Positions 1 through 9,077 of a stretch of 64,000 bases of DNA are shown piece by piece. Both the position numbers and the translations under genes were made by a program. This stretch comes from Jejuia sp049889775 (GTDB taxonomy: Bacteria > Bacteroidota > Bacteroidia > Flavobacteriales > Flavobacteriaceae), in contig JBMHCT010000011.1 of NCBI GenBank assembly GCA_049889775.1, forward strand, positions 372,001-436,000, given 5' to 3'. A model generated the notes under the pieces. It saw nothing but the letters and a program-made list of their open reading frames with translations. It did no database searches and was not told the origin of the DNA. Numbering within the stretch: the first letter of the stretch is position 1; every line of letters starts with the position of its first letter.

Positions 1-2267
1 CTATTATCTGGAAGGAAGGAATAACGTCCGCCTAAATTCACAAAATACATGGGGTCCATTTCAAAATTCAACCCTGTATTTTTACCGCGATACATCCCAA
101 AAGCAGTAAAAGTTAATTTCTTGCTTACTTTGAAATTGTTAAAAACTCTGAAGTTCCAAATAACATTATCTACTTCAACAGTTTCTTCAATAATATCATT
201 TACTGTAGGATTAGAAAGCGTAGGGTCAATGCGTTCGGCTATACCTTTTTGTATTTGCGAGTATAAATCAAAACTTGCATTCAAGCTCCACCATTTAGTT
301 GGTCTGTAGTTGCTTGAAAGTTCAACGCCGTAAGAAGTGGTATTGCCAAAATTATCAAACGTTAGTATAAAACGATTCGAAGTTAAATCAGCACGATCTA
401 CAATTACGGCTCTATTTATTTCATCTTCAATAAGTCTGTAAAATACACCTCCTGTGATACTTCCTTTTTTCAAGTTTTTGGTATAATTAAATTCTACTGA
501 ATTTGTGAATTGTGGTTCTAAAGATTGATTGCCAAAATTTGAAACTAGAGGTGTGTTGAATTGAGGGATAGGATTCACTTGTCCCACACCTGGTCTGTCA
601 ATCCTTCTACTAAAACTCAATTGATACGAATTTTTTTCAGTGGGATTATATGTTAAAAATATTGAGGGGTAAATTTGGAAATAGTCATTTTCAAAAGGAA
701 TAATAGTTTCATTATTTGTGCTTAAGTCTGTTTCAGTTGCAATGGCATCAACGTTTACATTTTCGGCTCTTAATCCTAATTGGTAAGACCATTTTTCTAG
801 CTTTTTATTGTAACTAACATATGCTGAATAAATATTTCGTTTATAAGTATAGTCCGTAGTAGTAGGAATGTAAATTCCATTTTCATTTAATACTCTAGCG
901 TCAGATTCATAATTAATGGTATTATCAAATAACCTCGCTTGCAAACCTAATTCTAACTTTGAGTTTTCTGATAACGGATCCACATAATCTAAATTTATGG
1001 TGGTTCTATTCCTTTTTGTATCGATAAGTTCAATAAAGTCTGGTCTTACATTGCTTCCTCTTTGAATATTATCTGTATTAATATCATTATCAAAAGCATT
1101 GTAGTCAATCTCAAGCTCAATATTTCTGCCTTCCTTTGCAAAGTCATGTTTATAGTCAAAATTATATTGAGAGGAAATATTCTCGTTTAAGGAATTGGTC
1201 AATTGGGTTTGATTATTGCTTAGGTTATTATTGAATATGAGGTTGGATGTATTATCAGTTAACCCATCAAATGTATTTTGATTTGTAAAAACTGAAATTG
1301 TGTTTCTTTCATCTAAATAAAAGTCTAAACCAACTTTGTACAAATGCGACTTACTGTTATTAAAAATATCTAATGTTTGAAAGGAATTGTTTTCAATTTG
1401 ATCAATTCTACCATCGTTTACACCTTTCCTAATGTTGTTGCCATAGTTGCCGTATAGATTAAATTTTCCATTGCGATAATTCATGTTAATAGAACTATTA
1501 AATTTTGCTTCAATTTGATGGCTAACCCCCACATTTAAACCTCCATTAAAACCAATGTTTACGTTTTTGTGAAGTACAATGTTTATGATGCCACTCATAC
1601 CTTCAGGATTATACTTAGCTGAAGGATTGGTAATAAGTTCAATTTGTTTGATAAAGTTGGCGGGTAATTGCTTTAATAATTGTGCTGTTGGCACATTTGA
1701 AAGTTTACCATCTACCATTACCTGTACGTTTTGATTTCCTCTCAGACTTATATCGCCTGTTTGCGTATCAACAGTAATTGATGGTACTGCAGACATGATT
1801 TCAGTTGCGGTTCCCATATTGGCTAAATCTTTACCAACATTAATCACCTTTCTATCTACCTTTTGTTGAATTGTTGATACTTCGGCAACCACCGTAACGG
1901 CATCTAAATCTTCTAATTGTTCTTCTAAGTAAATTTCTCCTAGATCAATTTTATAATTGCCTCTTTTTAAAGTGACAGATTTATTATAGGTTTTGTAACC
2001 AATGTAGGTGATACTGACGTTAACGGTGCCTTCTTCAATTTTCTCAATTTTGAACGAGCCGTCATCTAGTGTAATACCTCCGGTTAATGTTTCGCCTTTT
2101 TCGTTTTGTACAATAACATTAACATAAGGTAAGGGTTGTTTTAAATTTGCGTCTAAAACTTTACCTAAAATTGTACCTCGTTTAGCGTCGTTTAAATCTG
2201 GATCTGTAAAAGCAGATAGTGATAAAAAAGCAAGTAAAAGGATGCTTAATGAAATAAGATGTTTCAT
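1..2267 (-). CDS. TonB-dependent outer-membrane receptor, 5' part (runs off the window start)
   Basis: An open frame of about 755 codons reads leftward from an ATG at 2267 and leaves the window without a stop, so the C-terminal end of the barrel is missing. Residues 1-20 form a signal peptide. A carboxypeptidase-regulatory-like domain follows (about 33-110), with the typical GKVLDAN and THLGY/ITYIGYK-like elements. Next is a plug domain (about 130-230) with an RGNQNVQVMVDG-type motif, then beta-strands rich in aromatic and Asn residues as in the outer-membrane beta-barrel family common in Bacteroidota. The family imports or binds ligands at the outer membrane using TonB energy; the substrate cannot be read from sequence. 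No SusD partner is visible on the upstream side (2404 onward runs the other way). Barrel identity is secure, substrate unknown. Confidence 0.9.
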   Translation of the reverse strand, partial: MKHLISLSILLLAFLSLSAFTDPDLNDAKRGTILGKVLDANLKQPLPYVNVIVQNEKGETLTGGITLDDGSFKIEKIEEGTVNVSITYIGYKTYNKSVTLKRGNYKIDLGEIYLEEQLEDLDAVTVVAEVSTIQQKVDRKVINVGKDLANMGTATEIMSAVPSITVDTQTGDISLRGNQNVQVMVDGKLSNVPTAQLLKQLPANFIKQIELITNPSAKYNPEGMSGIINIVLHKNVNIGFNGGLNVGVSHQIEAKFNSSINMNYRNGKFNLYGNYGNNIRKGVNDGRIDQIENNSFQTLDIFNNSKSHLYKVGLDFYLDERNTISVFTNQNTFDGLTDNTSNLIFNNNLSNNQTQLTNSLNENISSQYNFDYKHDFAKEGRNIELEIDYNAFDNDINTDNIQRGSNVRPDFIELIDTKRNRTTINLDYVDPLSENSKLELGLQARLFDNTINYESDARVLNENGIYIPTTTDYTYKRNIYSAYVSYNKKLEKWSYQLGLRAENVNVDAIATETDLSTNNETIIPFENDYFQIYPSIFLTYNPTEKNSYQLSFSRRIDRPGVGQVNPIPQFNTPLVSNFGNQSLEPQFTNSVEFNYTKNLKKGSITGGVFYRLIEDEINRAVIVDRADLTSNRFILTFDNFGNTTSYGVELSSNYRPTKWWSLNASFDLYSQIQKGIAERIDPTLSNPTVNDIIEETVEVDNVIWNFRVFNNFKVSKKLTFTAFGMYRGKNTGLNFEMDPMYFVNLGGRYSFLPDN

Positions 2268-2403
2268 TTTGATTGTTTGATTTGATTGATGATGTTTATA
2301 GTTAAGAACTAGACGTTATAAGGATAATTATGTTACCTTTTTTAACAAAAATTTTAGATGATGTACTGTATTTAGATTGATTTTAAATTAGTGTGAATAA
2401 ATT

Positions 2404-2766
2404 ATGGGAAAGAAAACATTGGTACTTGGGGCTTCCTTAAAGCCCAATAGATATTCCAATTACGCCATTCAAAGATTGGTAGCAAACCATATAGAAACTG
2501 TAGCTTTTGGATTAAAAAAAGGTGATGTTGAGGGTGTCGCTATAGCAACGGATTTATTGAATTATGAAGATATTCATACTGTAACGCTATATCTTAACTC
2601 TAAACGACAAAAAACGTATTACAATTATATTGTTTCTTTGAAGCCTAGTCGAGTTATTTTTAACCCAGGGACTGAAAATCCAGAATTATATGAGATTCTG
2701 AAAGAACGTAATATTGATTTTGAAGTGGCTTGTACTTTAGTTTTGCTTTCGACGAATCAGTACTAG
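2404..2766 (+). CDS. CoA-binding domain protein (YccU-like)
   Basis: This 120-residue protein is a single Rossmann-type CoA-binding domain. The start TLVLGASLKPNRYSNYAI carries the glycine-poor nucleotide loop typical of the YccU/CoA_binding_2 family, and the length equals the usual size of that family. Its members are thought to bind CoA or an adenine nucleotide; no enzymatic activity is established. The gene faces away from the TonB-dependent receptor at 2267 and shares a 137-base upstream gap with it. Its last 30 bases overlap the end of the convergent symporter gene, so the two transcripts must be antisense at their 3' ends. Confidence 0.85.
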   Translation: MGKKTLVLGASLKPNRYSNYAIQRLVANHIETVAFGLKKGDVEGVAIATDLLNYEDIHTVTLYLNSKRQKTYYNYIVSLKPSRVIFNPGTENPELYEILKERNIDFEVACTLVLLSTNQY

Positions 2767-4185
2767 CCCAAGAAAAGTTAATATACCATTGATGATTAGA
2801 ATTTCAAAACCGATTTGGTAACCATTCAAAATATCTACAGAATATTTATTAAGAAAATAGGACACAATAGGTGCTATAATCGCTATAACCCAAACGTACC
2901 TGTCCTTTATGTGAGTTTTAGTGAAAATACCAAAGGCAAACAAACCTAAAAGAGGGCCATAGGTATAACCAGAGGCTTTAAATAATTCCCAAATAACGGA
3001 AACGTCTTTAAAAATCAAATCAAATAATAAAATCACGATAACCAATATAATACTAACAAAAACATGAGTGGTTTTTCGTATTTTTTTTTGCTTTTCAATT
3101 GGTTTTTTATCAAGTTCAATAATGTCAATACAAAATGAGGTCGTCAAAGATGTTAAAGCCGAATCTGCACTGGAGTATGCGGCAGCTATTAAACCTAGCA
3201 TAAAGAATGCTGATGTGAGTATTCCAATTTCAGGAAGCATTGCTATGGTTGGAAAGAGATCGTCTTTTTTTGCAGTAATTCCATTTTGTTGCGCATACTG
3301 GGTTAGCAGAAGTCCCAGAACTAAAAACAATACGTTCACAAAAATCAAAACCACACTGAAAGAAACCATATTTTTTTGAGCTTCCTTTAGGTTTTTGCAT
3401 GTTAAATTTTTTTGCATCATATCCTGATCCAAACCTGTCATGGTGATCGTAATAAACATACCCGCTAAAAAACTTTTGATGAAGTATTGTGCATCATTCA
3501 GATCATCAAAAAAGAAGGTTTTGCTTAGTGCGCTTTCTTTTACATTGGAATAAATTTCAGAAATACCATTTAAGTCAAGTGCCGAAGCCAAAAATACTAT
3601 AGTTACAACTACCGAAATCAACATAAAAAGTGTTTGTAGGGTATCTGTAAAAATGATAGTTTTTATGCCTCCTTTGAAAGTATATAACCAAATAAGTGCA
3701 ATGGTGATAATGACAGTTACAAAAAATGGAACCTCAAACTGGTTGAACACCAAAAGTTGCAATACTTTAGCTACTAAAAACAAACGAAAAGCTGCGCCAA
3801 CCGTTCTAGAAACCAAAAAAGCTACTGAACCTGTTTTATAACTAGTGTTACCATACCTATCTTTTAAATAGGTATATATTGAAGTTAAATTTAGCTTATA
3901 GTATAAAGGTAATAATACATATGCGATAATGAGATAACCAAAAAAGTAACCAAAAACTACTTGTAGATAGCCAAATTGTTTGGTTTCCACAGCACCTGGG
4001 ACAGAGATAAATGTTACTCCCGAAAGCGAAGCACCAATCATCCCAAATGCCACTAAATACCAGGGAGCAGACTTGTTTGCTTTAAAGAATGCATCGTTGG
4101 AATCTTCTTTTCCCGTGAAATACGAAATCAAAATTAATACAACAAAGTAAGCTGCTATTAAAAGAAGAATTTGTAAGGCACTCAT
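2737..4185 (-). CDS. sodium:solute symporter (SSS family)
   Basis: A polytopic membrane protein of 482 residues with about 13 hydrophobic segments, beginning MSALQILLLIAAYF. Conserved SSS features are visible: a GEDSNDAFF-like segment after TM1, the GASLSGVTFISVPG stretch (Na+-binding/TM1-2 region) and an LTGLDQDMMQKN-like motif in the middle. The family couples Na+ entry to uptake of sugars, amino acids, nucleosides or vitamins; the substrate here cannot be deduced. The frame stays open to a start at 4215, but the ATG at 4185 puts the first transmembrane segment at the right distance from the N-terminus, so it is preferred. It converges on the CoA-binding gene with a 30-base overlap. Confidence 0.88.
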   Translation of the reverse strand: MSALQILLLIAAYFVVLILISYFTGKEDSNDAFFKANKSAPWYLVAFGMIGASLSGVTFISVPGAVETKQFGYLQVVFGYFFGYLIIAYVLLPLYYKLNLTSIYTYLKDRYGNTSYKTGSVAFLVSRTVGAAFRLFLVAKVLQLLVFNQFEVPFFVTVIITIALIWLYTFKGGIKTIIFTDTLQTLFMLISVVVTIVFLASALDLNGISEIYSNVKESALSKTFFFDDLNDAQYFIKSFLAGMFITITMTGLDQDMMQKNLTCKNLKEAQKNMVSFSVVLIFVNVLFLVLGLLLTQYAQQNGITAKKDDLFPTIAMLPEIGILTSAFFMLGLIAAAYSSADSALTSLTTSFCIDIIELDKKPIEKQKKIRKTTHVFVSIILVIVILLFDLIFKDVSVIWELFKASGYTYGPLLGLFAFGIFTKTHIKDRYVWVIAIIAPIVSYFLNKYSVDILNGYQIGFEILIINGILTFLGLVLIRRKQN

Positions 4186-4309
4186 GCAGTTTGTTTTGGT
4201 GAATGAAAAATACAACTATTCATTTTCAAAAACCAAGTAGAAAAGAATCTATTTTTAATCAGCCTTTCAAAATTAGTGAAATTGGTGGGTAAATCTTATT
4301 TTCGCAACT

Positions 4310-4927
4310 ATGGAGTTTTCTTCAAAATTATTAGAAAATGCTGTAAACGAAATGGCGCAATTACCAGGAATTGGTAAGCGCACCGCACTGCGTTTGGTTT
4401 TGCATTTATTGAGACAGCCCCAACCTCAAACAGAGGCACTGTCAAATGCCTTGATCAATATGAGAGAGCAAATTAAATTTTGTAAATCTTGTCATAATAT
4501 AAGTGATGTGGAGCTTTGTAAAATATGTGCGAATCCCAACAGAGATGAAAATGTGGTTTGTGTTGTTGAAGATATTAGAGATGTAATGGCCATAGAAAAT
4601 ACGGCATCATTTAAGGGCTTGTACCATGTTCTAGGTGGCAAAATTTCTCCCATAGATGGCGTTGGTCCACATGATTTGAATATTGTTTCCTTAGTTGAAA
4701 AAGTGAAAACTGGCCATATTAAAGAAATTATATTTGCGTTAAGCTCTACTATGGAAGGCGATACCACTAACTTTTATATTTTTAAGCAAATTCAGGATTA
4801 TGATGTGAAAACTTCTACTATTGCCAGAGGTATTTCAGTGGGTGATGAGTTAGAGTACGCAGATGAGGTTACACTTGGAAGGAGTATCGTTAATCGTATA
4901 CCGTTTGAATCATCTTTAAAACTATAG
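4310..4927 (+). CDS. recR: recombination protein RecR
   Basis: RecR works with RecF/RecO to load RecA on gapped DNA. The 205-residue length matches the family. The N-terminal helix-hairpin-helix shows the LPGIGKRTALRL motif (residues 18-29). A four-cysteine zinc finger lies at C58, C61, C70 and C73. The Toprim domain begins near residue 83 with VCVVEDIRDVMAIE, and the C-terminal segment has the expected ARGISVGDELEYAD stretch. Six bases separate it from the next gene on the same strand, a glycosyltransferase with a TTG start, so the two are probably co-transcribed and translationally coupled. Confidence 0.97.
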   Translation: MEFSSKLLENAVNEMAQLPGIGKRTALRLVLHLLRQPQPQTEALSNALINMREQIKFCKSCHNISDVELCKICANPNRDENVVCVVEDIRDVMAIENTASFKGLYHVLGGKISPIDGVGPHDLNIVSLVEKVKTGHIKEIIFALSSTMEGDTTNFYIFKQIQDYDVKTSTIARGISVGDELEYADEVTLGRSIVNRIPFESSLKL

Positions 4928-4933
4928 TCTTTT

Positions 4934-6031
4934 TTGAAACTTTCTGTAATTATATTAAACTATAATGTTCGGTATTTTTTAGAGCTGTGTATCAAGAGTG
5001 TTATCGCCGCAACTGAGAATATCAACTCTGAAATAATTGTAGTTGATAACCACTCCGAAGATGAGAGTTGCGAGATGGTTAAAACGTTATTTCCGCAAGT
5101 AAAGCTCATTGAAAATAAGGTGAACGTAGGATTTTCTAAAGGCAATAATATTGGGGTTTCACATGCTATTGGAGAATATATCTGTATTTTGAATCCTGAT
5201 ACTGTTGTTGCTGAAGATACTTTTGAAGTGATTTTGAAGTTTGCAGAAGACAAACCTAGTTTAGGGGCTGTTGGATGTCAACTGATTAATGGTGTTGGTG
5301 AATTTTTACCAGAAAGCAAGCGGAATATTCCTTTCTTTAAAGTGGCTTTTAAAAAGCTTTTTGGTAATGATTCTAACTATTATGCAAATCACCTTAATAA
5401 AAATAATATTGGCGAAGTGGATATTTTAGTGGGAGCCTTTATGCTTTTAAAGAAAAAAGCATTTAAAGAAGTTGGTGGTTTTGACGAGGATTATTTTATG
5501 TACGGTGAAGATATAGATTTGTCATACAAACTTTTGAAAGCTGGTTATCAAAACTACTATTTTGGAAAGAGTAAGATTATTCATTTTAAAGGAGAAAGCA
5601 CTTTAAGGGATAAGAATTACGCACAACGATTTTATGGGGCGATGCAAATTTTTTATCAAAAACATTTTAAACGAAATATTGTTTTTGACCTTTTAGTTTG
5701 GTTAGGAATAAGAATAATTCCTTTTATTAAAAATCACCAGACGCCCAATTTAAAGCATGTTTCTAATTATATTCTCATTTCAGATAAGATAAATGATTCA
5801 CTAAGAAACAGTTTGTCAAAAGCATTGATATTAAAGGATAAAATGGATAATTTTCCGGAAAGAACAGAAGTTATCCTTGATGCAAATTTTGTTACATATA
5901 AAAGTATTATTGAATTAATTGATAAACATTCGAATACCAGTAGTTGGACTTATAAAATATTAGCAAAAAATTCAAGATTTGTAATTGGTAGTGATAATTC
6001 CAGTAGTAGAGGAGAAATAATAAAATTTTAA
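4934..6031 (+). CDS. family 2 glycosyltransferase
   Basis: A GT-A fold glycosyltransferase of 365 residues. It starts with KLSVIILNYNVRYFLELC, has the nucleotide-binding region VVDNHSEDES, the DxD-like ILNPDTVV, and the acceptor-side motif GGFDEDYFMYGEDIDLSYK. These fit the rhamnosyl/WbbL-like group that elongates cell-surface polysaccharides on the cytoplasmic face. The start is TTG at 4934: the conserved N-terminus begins there and no ATG fits. After about residue 260 comes a C-terminal extension (SNYILISD... to GSDNSSSRGEIIKF) that is not part of the GT2 fold and which I do not recognise as a named domain. It sits directly behind recR. Confidence 0.88.
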   Translation: MKLSVIILNYNVRYFLELCIKSVIAATENINSEIIVVDNHSEDESCEMVKTLFPQVKLIENKVNVGFSKGNNIGVSHAIGEYICILNPDTVVAEDTFEVILKFAEDKPSLGAVGCQLINGVGEFLPESKRNIPFFKVAFKKLFGNDSNYYANHLNKNNIGEVDILVGAFMLLKKKAFKEVGGFDEDYFMYGEDIDLSYKLLKAGYQNYYFGKSKIIHFKGESTLRDKNYAQRFYGAMQIFYQKHFKRNIVFDLLVWLGIRIIPFIKNHQTPNLKHVSNYILISDKINDSLRNSLSKALILKDKMDNFPERTEVILDANFVTYKSIIELIDKHSNTSSWTYKILAKNSRFVIGSDNSSSRGEIIKF

Positions 6032-6075
6032 GGTTTCATTTTGCATAATATTTAATGAAATAATGAGAATTTGAT

Positions 6076-6083
6076 TAATTTTG
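6076..6083 (+). promoter_or_regulatory. probable -7 box of the E2 gene promoter
   Basis: TAATTTTG fits the Bacteroidota -7 consensus TAnnTTTG and lies 37 bases before the ATG of the E2 gene. No TTG was found at the usual 19-23 base distance upstream, so only the -7 half is supported. Confidence 0.5.
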
Positions 6084-6120
6084 CAAGTGAAATACAAAAT
6101 AAAGGTTATAAAATATTAAA

Positions 6121-7446
6121 ATGGCAAAATTTGAACTAGCATTACCTAAAATGGGCGAAAGCGTAGCTGAGGCTACCATAACTTCTTGGTTAAAAGATGT
6201 TGGTGATACCATAGAGCTTGATGAGGCTGTACTGGAAATAGCTACCGATAAGGTAGATAGTGAAGTGCCGAGTGAGGTGGATGGTGTTTTAGTTGAGAAA
6301 CGCTTTGAGGTTGATGATGTTGTTCAAGTTGGTCAGGTTTTAGCAGTGATAGAAGTTGAGGGAGATGAATTGCCAGTTAATAATGGGCAAAATGGTATAC
6401 CAGATACGGCAACAGAGGAAGTTGTAAGTCAGCTTACTGAGCGCGTTGAAATTGCCAAAGCGGAAGTTGCCCCAGTACCACCTGCTATTTCAAGTATTAC
6501 ACGGTTTTACTCGCCTTTAGTAAAGAATATTGCAAGACAAGAGGGTATTACTCAGGAAGAATTAGATACAATTCCAGGTACAGGTAAAGAGGGAAGAGTG
6601 ACTAAAAATGATATTTTAGAATACGTTAAAAACAGATTAGTAGCTCCTATTCAAAAAGAAGTTGTTAAACAAGAAATATCAAATCCACCGAAACCTATTG
6701 CTCCTAAAACTGAGTCAAAACCAGTTGTAGTTACTGGAGAAGATGAAATTATTGAAATGACGCGTATGGGAAAATTAATTTCCCAGCACATGACAGATTC
6801 ATTACAAACTTCGGCGCATGTTCAAAGTTTTATTGAGGCAGACGTTACTAAAATTTGGAATTGGCGAAATAAAGTAAAAGATGCTTTTGAAAAACGTGAA
6901 GGCGAAAAACTAACATTTACACCCATTTTTATGGAAGCTGTAGCCAAGGCTTTAAGAGACTATCCGTTACTTAATATTTCTGTTGATGGAGATAAGATTA
7001 TAAAGAAAAAGAATATTAACTTAGGAATGGCTACAGCTTTGGCCGATGGCAATTTAATTGTACCTGTTATAAAAAATGCGGATCAATTAAACTTGGTGGG
7101 AATGACCAAACAAGTTAATAGTTTGGCAAATAAAGCTAGAAATAATGCCTTAAACCCAGACGATATAAAAGGAGGTACCTATACAGTTACTAACGTTGGC
7201 TCTTTTGGAAGTATAATGGGTACACCAATTATCAATCAACCGCAAGTAGGTATTTTGGCTCTGGGAGCCATTAGAAAAGTGCCCGCCGTAATAGAAACAC
7301 ACGATGGGGATTTTATTGGAATTCGTTACCGCATGTTTTTATCACACTCCTATGACCATCGTGTTGTAAATGGCGCTTTAGGAGGTATGTTTGTAAAAGC
7401 TGTTAAGGATTATTTAGAAGCTTGGGACGTTAATAGAGAAATCTAA
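6121..7446 (+). CDS. 2-oxoacid dehydrogenase E2 component (dihydrolipoyl acyltransferase)
   Basis: The core acyltransferase of a 2-oxoacid dehydrogenase complex, transferring acyl groups from lipoamide to CoA. Domain order over 441 residues: N-terminal lipoyl domain with the lipoylated Lys44 in ATDKVDSEVP; a proline-rich linker (about 85-125); a peripheral-subunit-binding domain (about 130-172, PGTGKEGRVTKNDILEYV); a catalytic domain from about 210 to the end. The active-site motif reads HSYDHRVVNGALGG with His413; position 417 is Asn where most E2 enzymes have Asp. No E1 or E3 gene is adjacent, so the acyl substrate (branched-chain keto acid, 2-oxoglutarate or pyruvate) cannot be assigned. 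A terminator hairpin follows 21 bases downstream. Confidence 0.93.
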   Translation: MAKFELALPKMGESVAEATITSWLKDVGDTIELDEAVLEIATDKVDSEVPSEVDGVLVEKRFEVDDVVQVGQVLAVIEVEGDELPVNNGQNGIPDTATEEVVSQLTERVEIAKAEVAPVPPAISSITRFYSPLVKNIARQEGITQEELDTIPGTGKEGRVTKNDILEYVKNRLVAPIQKEVVKQEISNPPKPIAPKTESKPVVVTGEDEIIEMTRMGKLISQHMTDSLQTSAHVQSFIEADVTKIWNWRNKVKDAFEKREGEKLTFTPIFMEAVAKALRDYPLLNISVDGDKIIKKKNINLGMATALADGNLIVPVIKNADQLNLVGMTKQVNSLANKARNNALNPDDIKGGTYTVTNVGSFGSIMGTPIINQPQVGILALGAIRKVPAVIETHDGDFIGIRYRMFLSHSYDHRVVNGALGGMFVKAVKDYLEAWDVNREI

Positions 7447-7467
7447 TTAAGTATAAATTATGTTAGC

Positions 7468-7494
7468 ACCCGACCAAAGTGGTTGGGTCTTTTT
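7468..7494 (+). terminator. Rho-independent terminator of the E2 gene
   Basis: ACCCGACCA, a three-base loop AAG, then TGGTTGGGT (9-pair stem, one G-U pair) followed by CTTTTT. It lies 21 bases past the E2 stop and before the exonuclease gene. Confidence 0.8.
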
Positions 7495-7518
7495 GTTTTG
7501 AAACACCTATAAAATACA

Positions 7519-8292
7519 ATGCAATTAAACCTTACAAAACCAATTTGTTTCTTCGATTTGGAAACCACAGGTGTTAATATTACAACCGACAGAATTGTAG
7601 AAATTTCAGTTTTAAAAGTATATCCTAACGGAAAGGAGGTGCGCAAAACATGGCGTGTAAATCCGGAAATGCCAATTCCGAAGGAGGTGACCGCTATACA
7701 TGGTATTTCTGATGAGGATGTCGCTGATAAGCCTGCGTTTAAAGAACTGGCGAAAGAGGTTTATAGTGTGATTAAGGATTCTGATTTAGGCGGATTTAAT
7801 TCAAACCGATTTGATATTCCGTTATTAGCGGAAGAGATGTTACGTGCCGATGTGGATTTTGATATGAAAAACCGTCAGGCAATTGATGTGCAGACTATTT
7901 TTCATAAAATGGAACCGCGTACTTTAAGTGCTGCATATAAATTCTATTGTGATAAAAATTTAGATGATGCACATAGCGCTGAAGCGGATACCAATGCCAC
8001 CTATGAAGTCTTAAAAGCACAAATTGCTAAATACGACGAATTGGAAAATGATGCCAAGTTTTTAGCTGAATTCAGTTCCAGAAAAAAGTTTGCTGATTTT
8101 GCAGGATTCATAGCGTACAATAAGGATGGAGAAGAATGTTTTTCATTCGGTAAGCATAAAGGAAAATTGGTGACAGAAGTTTTAGAAAAGGAACCCGGAT
8201 ATTTTGGCTGGTTACTCAATGCAGATTTTCCGTTATATACTAAAAAGGTGCTGACGGCCATTAAGTTAAGGAGCTTTAATAATAAGTTTTAG
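7519..8292 (+). CDS. DEDDh 3'-5' exonuclease with C-terminal DUF3820 domain
   Basis: A DNA polymerase III epsilon-type exonuclease of 257 residues. Exo I motif FFDLETTG holds the metal-binding Asp13 and Glu15; HGISDEDV follows; Exo II has NSNRFDIPLLAEEML; Exo III has HSAEADTNATYEVL with the general-base His and final Asp. These residues indicate an active nuclease. From about residue 205 the sequence changes to a small module, SFGKHKGKLVTEV...YFGWLLNADFP, that matches DUF3820. A stand-alone DUF3820-like protein occurs at 44529-44762. No polymerase gene is nearby, so a repair or RNA/DNA end-trimming role is likely. Confidence 0.9.
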   Translation: MQLNLTKPICFFDLETTGVNITTDRIVEISVLKVYPNGKEVRKTWRVNPEMPIPKEVTAIHGISDEDVADKPAFKELAKEVYSVIKDSDLGGFNSNRFDIPLLAEEMLRADVDFDMKNRQAIDVQTIFHKMEPRTLSAAYKFYCDKNLDDAHSAEADTNATYEVLKAQIAKYDELENDAKFLAEFSSRKKFADFAGFIAYNKDGEECFSFGKHKGKLVTEVLEKEPGYFGWLLNADFPLYTKKVLTAIKLRSFNNKF

Positions 8293-8316
8293 AACAGGCT
8301 TCTGCTTGTAAGCCCC

Positions 8317-8450
8317 GCGTTAGGGATTGAGGCATTTGTTGAAGCTCCTCGACGAAGGAGAGAGCGACTGCCGAAATATTTATATTCACGAATTCTTTAA
8401 TTTAGAATATAAATCAATGAGTAAAGCGCGACCCGATAGAGGAACGCCCA
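8317..8450. repeat. dispersed intergenic repeat, copy 1 (GCGTTAGGG...AACGCCCA)
   Basis: The gap between the exonuclease and the FAH-family gene begins with GCGTTAGGGATTG and ends with GCGCGACCC...GGAACGCCCA. These are the reverse complements of the ends of two other elements in the window (11696-11852 and 55782-56026). The inner part is poorly conserved and includes CTCCTCGACGAAGGAG. No coding capacity. I recall similar elements in flavobacterial genomes. Confidence 0.7.
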
Positions 8451-8464
8451 AATAAAAAATAGGT

Positions 8465-9076
8465 ATGAAATTAATTTGCATAGGTAGAAATTACACCGAA
8501 CATATTGAGGAACTGGAAAATGAAAAGCCAACTGATCCTGTTGTTTTTCTAAAACCAGATACTGCAATTTTACTAAAGAAGCAACCATTTTTTATTCCAG
8601 ATTTCTCTGAAGAAGTGCATCATGAGGTGGAGGTTTTGATTAAAATAAATCGAGTTGGAAAGCATATTGCTAAGAAATTTGCGCATAAATACTACAATGA
8701 AATTGGTTTGGGTATTGATTTTACGGCAAGAGATTTACAAAGTAAATTAAAAACAAAAGGCTTGCCTTGGGAAAAAGCAAAAGCTTTTGATGGTGCTGCT
8801 GTTATTGGAAAATGGTTGCCAAAAAGCAACTTTGAGGACGTAAACAAGATTGAGTTTTCTCTAAAAAAGAACGATATCATTGCACAAAAAGGAAATACAA
8901 GCCGCATGCTTTGGAAAATTGATGAATTAATTGAATATGTCTCGAAATATTTCACTTTAAAGATCGGAGATATTATATTTACGGGCACGCCTGCTGGAGT
9001 TGGTAAGGTTGTTGCTAATGATAAATTAAAGGGTTTTATAGAAGACAACGAATTATTTTCTATAACAGTTAAATAA
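8465..9076 (+). CDS. fumarylacetoacetate hydrolase (FAH) family protein
   Basis: A compact FAH-fold enzyme of 203 residues, starting MKLICIGRNYTEHIEEL. The divalent-metal ligands of the family are recognisable in HHEVEVLIKI and in GIDFTARDLQ, and the oxyanion region in FTGTPAGVGKV. Members hydrolyse C-C bonds or decarboxylate acylpyruvates and oxaloacetate; the short single-domain size resembles acylpyruvase/oxaloacetate decarboxylase types rather than true fumarylacetoacetase. One base separates its stop from the Hpt gene, which points to an operon with Hpt and cinA. Confidence 0.9.
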   Translation: MKLICIGRNYTEHIEELENEKPTDPVVFLKPDTAILLKKQPFFIPDFSEEVHHEVEVLIKINRVGKHIAKKFAHKYYNEIGLGIDFTARDLQSKLKTKGLPWEKAKAFDGAAVIGKWLPKSNFEDVNKIEFSLKKNDIIAQKGNTSRMLWKIDELIEYVSKYFTLKIGDIIFTGTPAGVGKVVANDKLKGFIEDNELFSITVK

Positions 9077-9077
9077 C

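Noticed and set aside
49..309. An 86-codon plus-strand frame at the window start
   Set aside because: It lies opposite the TonB-dependent receptor, whose minus-strand reading is convincing.
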